A DNA stretch of 64,000 bases from Mesaphorura yosii (Eukaryota; Arthropoda; Collembola; Poduromorpha; Tullbergiidae). Made by a program: the position numbers and the translations under genes. Of the stretch, positions 10,855 to 25,289 are shown piece by piece. The first letter of the stretch is position 1; each line of letters starts with the position of its first letter. The notes under the pieces are model-generated. The model made no database searches and was not told where the DNA came from. It worked only from the letters and a program-made list of their open reading frames with translations. Location of the stretch: assembly GCA_009869945.1 (NCBI GenBank), contig WIXG01000326.1, positions 1-64,000 on the forward strand, read 5' to 3'.

Positions 10855-13800
10855 ATCGCCGTCGCCATATAATTAAAAGCCGCGGCCGAGGTCGTGCCTT
10901 TCGCGGCGGTCAACGCTAACGCTAAACACGAGCGTACGAATGCGAATGATTTATGCGCACGAGTCGGAGTGCGCAATCGTTAAGGATTATGACGGGATCA
11001 AAACCTGCGAGTGCAAATAAAGTCAAAGTCTTATTTTATCCGCCTCGCACTTTCGTCGTAGCATTCGCAAATTCGCATAGCTTTCACTGCTGGCGCCTGG
11101 CACGGATCGGAATTCTGGCCAGCACCCAACACAATTCAATTTCATGATTTCTTAAGCGCGTTGAATTCAAAATCTGAGTGCTATGCCCGTTCAGAAATTA
11201 TTTTGTAATTTCGTCTTTGCGTCTTTATTTTAATCGCGACGATGGCTTTTAATATCGTTTTTCGCGCTTTTCCGTCTTCCGCTTCCTCGTCGCCGCTCGT
11301 GTTGATTGTTGAATGTTGATGCCCGTCTGAGTTGTCCAATTAAAGAGCTCAACTCGGGGCAAATGGCAAAGTTGGTGCGGTGTCATTCTGAGCAAGCGAC
11401 GGCTGACAAACCGGACGGCCGGCGAGGTTGAGGTGCTAATTGGATAAACTTTTCATTTTCGTCGGCGTGAAAATTATTTTTGTGCTTTATGACGTACGTA
11501 AATTGTTATTGCTCCGAGCAAATATTCTAATTACAAGAATTAGTACCGCTCGAAGCTGTTTCGGATTATCCGGCCAAAACAGCCGGAGCGTCAGAGAGGC
11601 AGGCAGTCTTCTGGCACGCTGTTGAAAGTGCCGTCCTCGTCCGGAGCGAGCCTGAGCGTGAGAGGAGCTTGAATGGAGCCAACAAAAGAATTCCTGCTCA
11701 TTTCTTCGTCTCGCAAACAAGAAAAGGTTCGTTTCAACCTCCACACTTGATAAATTCCATTCGACAAATTAGTTGAAAAGTAAACTTGTGAAAACATAAT
11801 TTGAGAGGAGAACCGTCCAAGTTTCGGCTTTGGCGTGCACGGGAGCGGGGACGAGTTGGAAATAAGGAGGAAAACTTGAGTTGCGAGTTCCATATGATGC
11901 ATTCTACTCGATTACAGAACGCATCGCAAGCGGACGCCCGCCCGGCCAGACTAATGCGAGTGATTGGCTGGTTAAGCTCACTCGTTAGTACCGTAATTAG
12001 ATTAAAACTTTCTCAGCTCAGTCTGCGAATACACGAGTCAAGTTTTCATAATTAATTAGCTGCAAGCCAGAACGCGGTTTCTCGCACTCTCAGCGAATGC
12101 ACGGCACGAGTGTTAATAACGTTAACGTCTTTCGAAACACACGCGCTCTGAAGGCTGGCATGACTGCTCGAAACGAAAACGAGCGCTGGGAGATGAAGAA
12201 ATGATGAAATCTGCACACGCGAAATGCGGACTCGCGTCCGTAACAATTAAATTTGAGTCAGCAGTTCCTGGGCGGCCGGAACAGAGCACGGCAAACCGCT
12301 ACTAAGTTGCCAGGCCACAAAATGAGCGCCAGTGCACAGCGGAGCAGAAGAATAAAACACACTCAAACTCAACCTGCTTTCACTGCATTTGTTTCGCGAG
12401 GCAGAAATCAAGAGATAGACTCGTGATTTGATTGAAAGACGTGCTGCTGCGGGCCACCGTGATCTATTTTTGAGTCCAACTTACCCGACTGCATTGCGCT
12501 TTCCATTTCCATCGCGCCGGCACGAAGAATCCGAGAAGATTTTGAGAGTTTGTGTTCAGATTGGCCTGAGACTGTATAATTCTCACATCATACTGCAAAA
12601 AATCCCAGATCACAATTCGCACATTATACCAACAAAGATGGCTGGCTGAATTTCTGAATTTGAGTCAGGAGAATTTTAATTGTTTCACGAACGTAAATTT
12701 TTGAATTTCAGTCTTGCACACGACGCTGCTGCTCTTCAAATTGAATTCCTCACGGTTCACGAAGCCATCCCAAGTTGGGCGACCGGAATGCGCGAGGCAG
12801 CTCGTTAAGGCAGGTAGGCTGGCAGACAGGCAGGTTGTTGGCTGATGGCTGTCGAATGTCGAGTTATGACTGAATGACTGGAAGCGTGAAGGTGACCTGC
12901 AATCACTTTCGGCTTCACGAACTGATTTGATTCTGCAGTATTTTGCACCGTAAGCAGGTTATTTTTGGAGTTTGGGTTTAATCTCGTTATCGGATTTGTG
13001 AGACGATGACCAGAATTTAAGTTTTGAGGAACAACATGAAAGGGAGAGAAGAACGCAAAGTGCTTCACTTGACTTGCTGTCTTTTTGAACTGGGAACGGC
13101 ACCGGAGAAAAGGAGCGTCTCACTTTCTCTGCCCAAGAGCACTAAAACTCTGAGTGCGAGCTCTTCTCGTCGCTTTAACTTTTACTCCCTCCCAAACGGC
13201 ATGGTCAAGTCAAGCGCATGCTGGCGGCGGCTCTGAAAAGCCTGCCAGGAACTCAAAGGCTCTCCGCTACCGTGTTGGAAGAACGAAACCATTAATTGAA
13301 CATGCTCCGGTGAGCAACAGCAACGAGAACGAACACACACACACCACAGCCCGCCTGCCTGCCTTCCGAACTTGTTGAGTCTCATCAACGCATTCCATAA
13401 CATTAAAAACAGATTAAATTCTATCAATTTACTTTGCTCTGCCCTGGCTTCCTGCCAATTATTGGCGCGGGACCACAGCGAACGAAACTAAAATGAAAAC
13501 CAGCAGCCAGTTCGGCTCGAAAATTCACCTTTCCTTCGAATCTGCAAAATGCAAACGGCTTTTGTCTCGGATTAGAATTTTTGCTCAGAATTGATTTCCT
13601 TGTCTTTGTACTTTTCAGGAACTTTTGAGAATGTTTTATGTGCTTAAAATTCAAGTCCTGAAGTCGGGCCGTCGAAAATCTGAGCCGGTCGACGGACAAC
13701 CCGAAACCCGAAGGACTATAAAAAAAGGACAAAAGATTGACCAACGTTTCAGTTATCCGAAGACGAAGGCCAATAAATTAGAAACAAGATCGGCATGTTA

Positions 13801-16800
13801 ATAAGTAAGTAACAATTGCGACAAGTGAAATACGAGCTGGAGCTGGAGCCGGTCTCGACCCGCACGAAACCGTGCATGGAAACGGCGAGTGCCAGAAAAT
13901 CAATCAATCTTCACTTTCCGCGAACTCAGTCCGATGCGATGCGACTCGATAAACAAATCTCCAACATCAAATTGGAAACGTGACGAAACTTCTGCCCTCA
14001 AAGTTTAAAGTTTCGCACAGCAATTTGGCAGGATCAATTCTTCAGCGTTTGCTCGCGTAAGTGCTATGCGACGGGTCACGAGGGACCCTTGCTTGTTTGT
14101 AAACTTATCCTTCCACAACAGTCAACCCTTTGACATTCCGCGAAATTGTTGCGCCATGCCACGGCGGGCATGGCCACGGCAGTCGTGGCCGCTCCCGAGG
14201 GCCGAGCGCCGAGTCAAGTTCGAGAAGGAAACAATTTTCCATCCAAGGAAAATACGCAAATGCACCCGGTGTCCAGCGCCAGCACCAGCGTGCCCGGAAA
14301 GATGAGAGTCCGGAGGAGCGCAGCGGGGCCACGTGAGACGAGCGTGCTTTCTGCTGCTGCTTTCACTCCTACGGCGGACTGCTCAGTTTCTAAATTCGGA
14401 AACACTTTCACTTCACCTGTCTTTCGTGTTTTGTGTTTCGTTTTTCAGGTGAGTCACAACGCAGCAGAATATTTGCGTCCAGCTTATTTTCGACGTTTGG
14501 TTTGCATCTTGCGCCACTTCGGGCTCGGGGCTCCAGTCGCAAGGGACTGCTTAAATTGCGTTGGAGTTGAGTGCGAAGCGGCCGACGTGGCAGCGTAACG
14601 AAGGAAACTGCAACTGCCCAGTGCGAAGGCGAACGCCTGAACGGCCCAGTCAATGACACCGCCGTGCTTTGAAGCAGGCGCTTTGAAGTTCTCGTCTGAA
14701 TAAATAAAATACGAATACGAATGCGAATACGACGCGCTGCAGGCTGGCATGGCCGTGCGCTTGGATTTAGGACGGATTTCGGCCACCTTTTGTTTTCACT
14801 GTTTATGTTTTACTCGAGTAACACGACATGAAATCGCAAGTTTGTTTTCTCATATTTGCATACGACCATCTTTCATTGTTATATCTCGCGTTTTTATGCA
14901 AGACATTCCTCTTCGTGCAGAATGCAGACGAGGGCTTGCGAGCAAATCGCAATTTGTTGATCCAAATCCGAGCTCGCAAGACGACAAATGCGATGCGGCA
15001 TCGGCGGCGTGACGTGAGTGACAGGAAAAGCAAATCAGACTGCGGGACAGATAAAAATGACCGACCAACGACTCGATCGCGTAGGCGGGCGGGAGTTTAG
15101 GAGTTTACATGCCTCAGTGGCAGTGCAAATTTTGTGCTCGCGAGTCGCGTGGCTTACAAGTGTAATCGTAAGTCTTGAGGGGAATCTGCTGGATGAATTG
15201 CTCGACTGCTCCGTTCTGATCGATTTCAATGCACACACAAACACGACAAGAGAAACGGGAACTGAGAAACTAGAAACGAAAACGAAAACTGGGATTGTGG
15301 ATAGCGGAATTCGGCTGGATTGGTGAGGTCGGAGCACAAAGAAAATGAGAAAGGCTTCCCTGTCGCTTGTGCAACTGAAACTCGGAAACTCCGGATGCAA
15401 GACTCTCCAGAGTGAAGCGCGTGCTCCAGAGTTGACACTCTAGAGGACTTTCAACTGTACTACTTGCCCAATTATATGAGTACTTTCATTTGGCATTCAA
15501 TTGAAACCTGCGTAAATGCGTAATGCATAATGCGTAAATTGCGGGCAGGCTGCCAACGCCAACGGGAACGGCAGCACCAGCCTTTTGCATGCTGACACGA
15601 AAAGGGCAAAACAATCCTCGTCGAATCCGAATTCGAACTCCATCATGCCAGCTTTGGCTTTGGCTTTTACGTGATTGATTAAGGCAGCCTGAGTGAGTAA
15701 AGTGTCCCGACTCGTACGTGACTAACTTGCTTAATCTGGCGATGGTAGACAAGCGCCGTCGTGAGGAGCAGAGTGCCAGAGTACCAGAATAGCGTGTTCC
15801 CTTAATCTAAACATTCCTGTCGGATTACATTACGCGAGTGTAAACAATAAACATGCCCCGGCCAACTCGAGCTGCTTCAGCAAGCAACGGAGCAACGAAG
15901 TAGAGCCGTGCCGCGCCTCAAGAAGAACCAGTTTACGGAAATCGCGAATCATAACAAATGCAAATCCAGGGAATGAATACGGCAAACACAAACAGAATTC
16001 GGATCAAAGTCGTAGTCGTTGTAATGAGATGAGATTTAATTACTGCTGGTGTTGATGGCCGAGCACGAGCACGAAACACCACAGTTCGCAATTCGCAGTT
16101 GCCAAAGCAAATCGAAGCCTGGCCTACCGAGTGAGAGTCATCTCGAATCTCGACGGCCGTAATGAGTCGTCATCGCGAGTCTTTCACTGTCGTTCTTTAC
16201 GGAATGGCGCGACTCACTGGGAGTCAAGGTTTATGACGCTCATATTTCATATTTATTGCGGCCTTTAAAGTGAATTAAGCGGAGGCGTGTTTAGAATTTT
16301 TGAGTGTCGATGAGGCAGCAGATAGCAAATGAGATGCATTGCGATGAAAAATTCAGCGTCTTTTCACTCGCTTGCTCGCGCCGCACCGCATGGCAGAAGC
16401 AGAACGTCGATTTTGTCGATAGAGTTCAAGAGTCATTTATATTCCAGCTTCCACACCTCGCTGAGGAGCACGTAACGCCGCAGCGTCCGTAAAATACTGG
16501 AGAAACATGAATAGTTTTCCCAACTTTGGCTACCGAGCAAGATTCCAGCAAGGCTCTCACTCCAGCGTGTAATGCATTAAATTCATTGCGTCGTAAAAAC
16601 CCCATAAATGAGATATATTTCCTGCGCATTCATTTTTATCTGCGTCCTTCCGAACAACTGCACTTTATTATCACACTTAATGACTGCCATGCTCAGCTCA
16701 GCGGCGGCTGCTGGGCTAAGCCCGGCCATCTCTCATCCAGTGGCAGGGTTCACTCGGCTGGATGGACGTCTGGAATTCGGCGGCAGACAAAGAGCAACTT

Positions 16801-19800
16801 GAGTGCCTGCTCTCCATTCACCATCACCATTGAAGATGCAATTGAGTACCCAAGAATCAATCGGGCGTTCAGTAAACCAGCACTTCCGCTTGCACTCAAA
16901 GGAAAACGCAAGAGCAAATATCAGGAGCGAGAATGATCGGCAAATAAAGCTGTAAATCGTAAATCTGTGACTCGTCAAACGAAGCAGCGAGCATACGCAT
17001 TGGCATCGGCATCTGCAAAATGAAAGATAAACTCTTCTCTTCTTTCTTCCCATCTCATCATTTAGTATGCTGTATCCTGCAGTAAACGAAATCATCACCC
17101 GCATGATTAACAAGTGTGTACGCGTATTTTGGGCGCCGCGCCTTTCCCAGCAACCGAGCCTTCGACGCTTCCACGCGACCAGAGCTCAATTACTCACAAT
17201 CAGTGTCAGCGTTTTGGGTTTTAACTGCCGGTGAGGGCTCCACTACGAAATTCGTAAGCAGGCCAAAATTGGCCGATGAAAAATGAAGTCCTGCCAGCCA
17301 ACTTCGCCCGCTGTCAAAGTCAACTGTTATGAGTCAAGAGCCGTCTCGCCGCCGTCGCTGTGCGCTCGGATTTGTGCAGGGCACCGGTTTTGTGTAAGTA
17401 ACAAATGACTTGCAACAGCAAATTTATCTGCGTGAGGTCGGCCAAGATGAATTGACTTCAGGAGGAGCAACTGAGCAAACGAGAAACCGAGCAAGCCCAC
17501 CACCACCGCCACCAACGCACCAACAAGAAAAGAAGATGCGGCGCTCCTCTCACGCCACGCGACGCTGCTTTGTCTTATCGTGGCAGAGATGATTTAGCGT
17601 CTTTAGCTTTTGGCATTGATTGACTGGCTCGACTCGGCCGGTTTGTTGGGAGCAACGAAGAGCGGGCACGCTGGCTGGATGAAAGATCTTGTTCACATTA
17701 TCCGCACAAAACGGACTTTAAAGGACACGACGGAGAAATTTATCAGAGAGAACTCCTCGCTCGGTCGTTATTGTTCGATCCCACTTGCCTCCCGGCCATG
17801 GCGAGCTGATTGGCCTATTTCCTACTCGTTTCAAGACAAGATTTCGGGTGTCGCAAGCCATGTGTGTCGTGGCAAAGCCGGAGCGTGGCGTAAGCCTCTA
17901 AACGCCTAAGCAGCAGTAGCAGCTCGTTGTGGTGGAGTAGAATCTCTGCGATTTTCAGATTTCCTTCTTTGTTTGCATGACTCGAATCGCATCTGCTGCG
18001 GAAGAGAAAGTCAATTTCCAATCACTTGTTCATATTGACGTTCGAGTTAAGTTCTCGTGCTCCGTGCCTGCAGCGGCTCGGCTGACGAGGTTTGAACATG
18101 CAAATGGACTCCAGACACAAGAATGCATACGGACTCGGCTGACTCGGCTGCCTTCCGAATTCCTTGACACTTTAGGGATCTCTCCGGAACCGTTTTTGTG
18201 TCTGGCTGCACTGATCGCAATTTACAATGTCACGAAGAGGTCGAGGCCTGATTTCCTCCATTTGTCTCTCGCCCTTCTCGCTCGTTTGTTTCCGAGAACG
18301 GAATGTCGAGATTTCCATTCCACGGTGCGTCTTGGCTTGGCCGCCGCGCTGATCCTTCTGAGACCCTGTTAGTTGTGGGCTCGCGTCCACGTCCATTTTC
18401 AGCTATTTTGCAATGCTGTCCGCTTTATCTTTCGATCACTAGCGTCAGCGAAAATGAAATTCGATTTATTCGGACGAATTTGTCTCGGAAGTCGCTCGTA
18501 AGACGGGTTCGTGTGCTGCATGCTGGATTAATGCACGGCTCAACTCGAGTGTAAGTGCGAGTAAGCAAGTGCGGGCTCTTTATTTGCTTGTTTCATGTTC
18601 TGTCGATTCTGGTCAAAGTGTTTGCCAAACGGGACCGCGCCTGCCAGTCTGCCTGCTCCACGCCGGCTGTGCTGTGTACGTCGCTATTTAATTTGCATAA
18701 TTATGTGTGAAACTGTATAAACACGGCGTGGCGTGGTGAAAGAGGAAACAGCCTCGCTAGGCGCAAGAGAAAGTTCGATTGGATAAGAAAAGCGCAACGA
18801 GACTGCTCGGCATTCCGGCAGAGAACTTATTTTGAATTGACTTTTCAAGTAATGGAATAAAATGGCGCAAAATCACATTCGTTTCTCTTTCAGGAGAGAG
18901 ATCCATTGAAAGCAAAATATAAAAGGCTCCACTTTATAGAATTTTTGTAATCGAATTAGAATCTAATACCAAAATCATGTTTGTATGGCCTGTGCTCCAA
19001 GAAAAGCTTTTCACCTTACGCAAGTGCCTTTCATCTCAGCCACAGCGAACAAGCCAACGTGTGACGGAGAAGTGAAAGATGAAGCCAAGTTAAGCCACGG
19101 CACGCTGACGCTCTGTTCTCATAATTCCTATAATGGCTCTAATATTCACTCCTCAGACAAAGGGAAGACTCTCGGATATGGATCAAATAAAATTTCGATT
19201 CTCACGTCGTTCTCGTCGCTTGTTGTCTGTGTTGAGAACCGGCTGGCCTGGAATTATGAAATACTCACTGGCTCAGACTTCAGACTCTGACTGCTTCAGC
19301 AGACAAGACAAGTACCAAAAGCCAAAAGAGAAAGCAAAGACGGCTGAGCTCATCTCGCAAGAGAAAAAGTTGTTCAACATTTTCTACAATGTCAATGCAA
19401 TGTCTGAATATGAATCTTTCAATCCCGTGCTCGTGCTGTGGCTGAGCTGTGCTTTCTCCTCGCTAGGAATCCGCAATTCCAAGTTTGTGGGTCAAACAGA
19501 ATCGTACTCGTAAAGTTCTCAACTCCTCACACGAATTTGGGTTTGACTTGGCTCGACTTTGGCTGTCGTGATCGCGATTTGGAATATGATTGGGATTCGG
19601 AATTCTTTGCGCTAGCCCGCAGGAAAACAAGAAATCGCTGCCTGCTTAATTGCCGCTGCCGACACTTCCTTTAGGTGCGTTTGCTTTTGAATCTCACACG
19701 AAATGAAAAGGTGAGGGTGCCTGTGATTTGTGAGTCTCTGCTGTGATTCCGTCCTTTGAAGTCGTGTACGTCGTAATCATCAGAAGTGTGTGTGTGTTCC

Positions 19801-21540
19801 AAGCAGGCTTTTAACCTGAGCATTAAAACTTGTGTACAAAGGAAGAATAGACTGAAATTATATCAATTATCTCCCATTTGTCATTGCCCCGTGGCAACAG
19901 AATTGATCCGCAATCTGCAGAAACAAACGAGGCAATTCATCGCAGCACAGTGCAGCAGCTCGCCAACCGCCGGTCGCTGTTTCGTTGCTGGTAGAATCTA
20001 GCTAGTAATTAATTGAGGCTTCGTCACCCAACGCATGACACTAAATTTTGTTGCTGATTGCTTTCTACCTTCCGTCCAAGTTTTGCTGGTTTAATTCGAC
20101 GTCTCAATTTTGTACATCGTTTTAAGAGTCACGAGCATGTTGTCGGCGTTTGGAGTTTGGCGCTTGGTGCATGGCGCTTCCAGCCCGAGTCGAGTTGTGA
20201 GCTGTCACTCTAAGTCGTGTTTGACAGTTTCGATTGAATTGAGTTTTGTGCCCCACTGCGCGCCGACCAGACAAGTCGACAGGCGAGTAAACGTGTAGTC
20301 TTGGCAGTTTTTCAGAAATCTGTCACAGCACAGCAATTCGGCAAATCCACTCCTTGCTTTCTCGTCTCCTTTCCCTGCCTGCTTGCCTTTGAATGGCGAC
20401 TGTAGCGGAGTAGCGACATTCAGTGCGGGTCCACAGTTCATAATTCGGTCATAGAAATGAAGCTAATAAATTGGCAGACAGACGAGACACGAGAATGAAG
20501 CGAGTCCAACACATCACTTACACTTTCGGACCAGCGAACAATAAACGTTAGCGAAGGACGTCACCGTCAATTCCCTCAGCATCATTGTAGCGTCCGTGCG
20601 ATCATCGGCCTCAGCCTCGACCTTTCTTCCTCCTTTTTGTTCCATTAATTGCACTAAGCCTGTGTATAATGGCAAAACTGTGTACTTAATCCCAAGTACG
20701 CACCAAACTGTGCCGTGCCATCAAAAGAAGTATTCAGCATTCAGCATTCACGTTTTATTCTCGCTGCGTTTTGAAAATTTTGGTTCTTGCGCAAAATATG
20801 ATTTGAGTTGTCAAAATATTAAGTCGGCCTTTGAAAGGAACGCGAGCGCCGCGGCCTTGGAGAGGAGCACACGCGAAATGCGAGCTGCGCTCTGCGTTCG
20901 CGTTCTTATATGAGAGCGAATGCGATTTGTATCATTAAAACGTCACTCCGCCACGAACGCGAACGCAAACTCGCCTTTGCATGCCAACGTCTTGTTTACA
21001 AATACGTGGCGCGAGGAGAAGCAGAACAAATGTAAAGTGGATGTTTGTGAATCGAGAACAACAGACGGACGAACAAACATAATCGAGTCGGTAGTTCATG
21101 GAAACGCAAACGCAGAATTCTGGAAATTGGCATGATATATGGCGGGCGGGCAGTCGCTGAGTTGTAAAGTGAGTCCTTCATGCTCATTGCACTCTCGCAT
21201 TCGCTGCACATGATTAATACCTATTCAAAACCGACGGCTCGGTCCACGCGTACGCATACGCCATGAACGAGCATGACGGCCCTTCAGCTCATATTACGTT
21301 GTAGTTGGTATTGTGTTTCGGAGCAATAAATTCCGACATTTTTCCATGAAAGCAGCGGCAGTACCAGTACAGGCTTTCTTCCAGTCAGGCCACGCCAGAG
21401 TTATGACCGTCAACATCAGAGACTCTGCTGCTTTGCTTTGCTTTCTCTCGCCAGTCGACACAACAACACAAGAAACAATTTTTCGGAAAAGAATGCCGAA
21501 AATTACATCACATTTATTTCTTTCGGCAAACCTCTCCCGT

Positions 21541-21565
21541 GCATGCATGCCTGCATGCATGCATG
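21541..21565. repeat. GCATGC-rich self-complementary tract
   Basis: Alternating GCAT/GCATGC units interrupted once by CT. The tract is largely palindromic and purine-pyrimidine alternating. Confidence 0.7.
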
Positions 21566-22885
21566 TCCAGATTCCATCCAGACGCGCCTTCGCCTTCGCC
21601 ATCGCGTTATTACGCAATCGCCCTCGCCACATTTCTCTGAAGTCCTGCCTGCCCACTGCCCGGGAGCTCAGCTCTTTTATTCTTTGTGAGCAAAGAAGCA
21701 ATTTCGTATCTCGAGACACTGCCCACTGCCCGCTGCAATAAAGACTCATCGAGAGTGATTGACAGGAGCACAATGCACAAAGCCTCCGTTCGACTCCTCC
21801 TGCTATCAAATTCATTGTCTTGTCTTTTCTTGTGAGCCGGCAGTGTCGGAGTCAGTTTATTAACTCAGTCCGCTTGGCACGTGGGAATGACTGGAGCGCA
21901 TACACATGCATGAATAGCATGAAGATTGAAGAACAAGTTCAGGGTGACTCCGGACAAAGCAGGTACGAACGCACGGATCACGGATTCCTTTAAAAAATTC
22001 AAATACTTGGAAGTTGAAAGCACGGGTTTGGCATTTGGCGTTTGGCATTTTCGATTTACATGATTATTGGCGTGTAAAGTCGTAGATGCATCGAAGCCAG
22101 GCCAACACGGGGCTCAGCTGATTCAGCTGGCCAACTGGAGCGGATGTTCCAGACGCCCTTACACAATGACACATGTACGGCCTGAGAAGAAGGAAGTCAG
22201 GAGTGGGTAAACTTCTGTCATTAGGAAGCGGAGGCAGTCAGAATGGAAGCAACTCACAGCTTGAGTTCATGCATAAGACATGAAGAATAACATGCATATT
22301 GCATGAAACTTTTGCCTCCTGAGAATATTAATTAACAAGAGTTCCACGCGCGCAATAAGTTTGCTTAACACCGGAAGCAAAAGTTGCTCCTGTGCTCTTT
22401 GAATAAAATTTAGTCAGTACAAATGCACAACCGTGAATCGTGAAGGAAAGTCATGAAGGAATTCAAAACTGCTCAACTTTTTGCCTTTGGAAGCTGACAG
22501 CCTGCAAGGTGCGTGGAAGTGACACTCTTAACTTAAAGGTCCGCTGACATCCTCCGCTAATTTATTATTAAGCACTCATAGATGCAACCCTCCACGACAC
22601 GTCGAGTCCGTCCGTCCGTCGTTATTCGGTCAATCCGTCCAAAATGCAGGAAACCATGAAGGAAAGAATGCTTGCGCTTTCTGGAACACGAGAAGAAGAG
22701 GACAAAGGAGCAAGCAGCCTCAATTTGAATCGAAAGTGAGGGAATTCTCCGCAACTCGCTTTGATACCTCCGGTCAACTCGGAGCAGTGGTTGCAGTGGC
22801 TGGAGTCGAACAGTCGAAGGATCCTGGCACCCAAATCAGGCGAGTGGGGTTTCTGTCCAGTGTTTTTGTGCTTTCAATATATTGC

Positions 22886-25067
<2,182 letters not shown>

Positions 25068-25085
25068 CACCGGAAGTAGCTTAGG

Positions 25086-25091
25086 AATAAA
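25086..25091 (+). promoter_or_regulatory. Poly(A) signal AATAAA for MARS2
   Basis: AATAAA 19 bp after the MARS2 stop codon. Another AATAAA overlaps the last codons (about 25056). Confidence 0.6.
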
Positions 25092-25145
25092 GTAGCCTAT
25101 GAAATTAGGACTGTCAATGACGAGGCTCCAGGGCAAATCTACTCA

Positions 25146-25151
25146 TTTATT
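25146..25151 (-). promoter_or_regulatory. Poly(A) signal AATAAA for HPDL
   Basis: TTTATT on the plus strand, about 140 bp past the HPDL stop and 55 bp from the MARS2 signal on the other strand. Confidence 0.5.
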
Positions 25152-25289
25152 TCTACAAGTAAATATACAGAATCGCCAACTATTCTTTGCGTTGATTCTA
25201 AGCTTTAAGCATGAATTGCATTCCCGTCGCTGGTTTGGCTTTGATTGGTCGAAATTGCAGTGGCACGCCAGCCTACTGTTCGCTGGACT

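Larger units (their letters stand above)
8467..22885. other. 14.4-kb gene-free stretch: probable first intron(s)/regulatory region of the sNPF receptor plus intergenic DNA
   Basis: No reading frame in either strand shows a recognisable domain or a consistent exon series. The missing ATG exon and 5'UTR of the sNPF receptor should be here on the minus strand, but I cannot pick them with confidence. Visible items: many short (CAGG)n/(CCTG)n tracts (9992-10008, 10475-10486, 10563-10576, 10839-10854, and shorter ones near 12810, 13351, 20373 and 21644), a GCATGC-rich tract at 21541-21565, and a TATAAAAGG motif on the plus strand at 18918 without a gene after it. No tRNA with both A and B boxes was seen. 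Confidence 0.6.

Noticed and set aside
14146-14598. 150-codon plus-strand frame in the desert
   Set aside because: No exon partners and no domain. Other frames over the same DNA are also long because the region is GC-rich and poor in stops.
17760-17790. tRNA B-box-like sequence (TGTTCGATCCCA)
   Set aside because: No matching A box or cloverleaf arms upstream.
18910-18930. TATAAAAGG motif on the plus strand
   Set aside because: No exon or reading frame follows it. A lone TATA-like motif in 14 kb is expected by chance.
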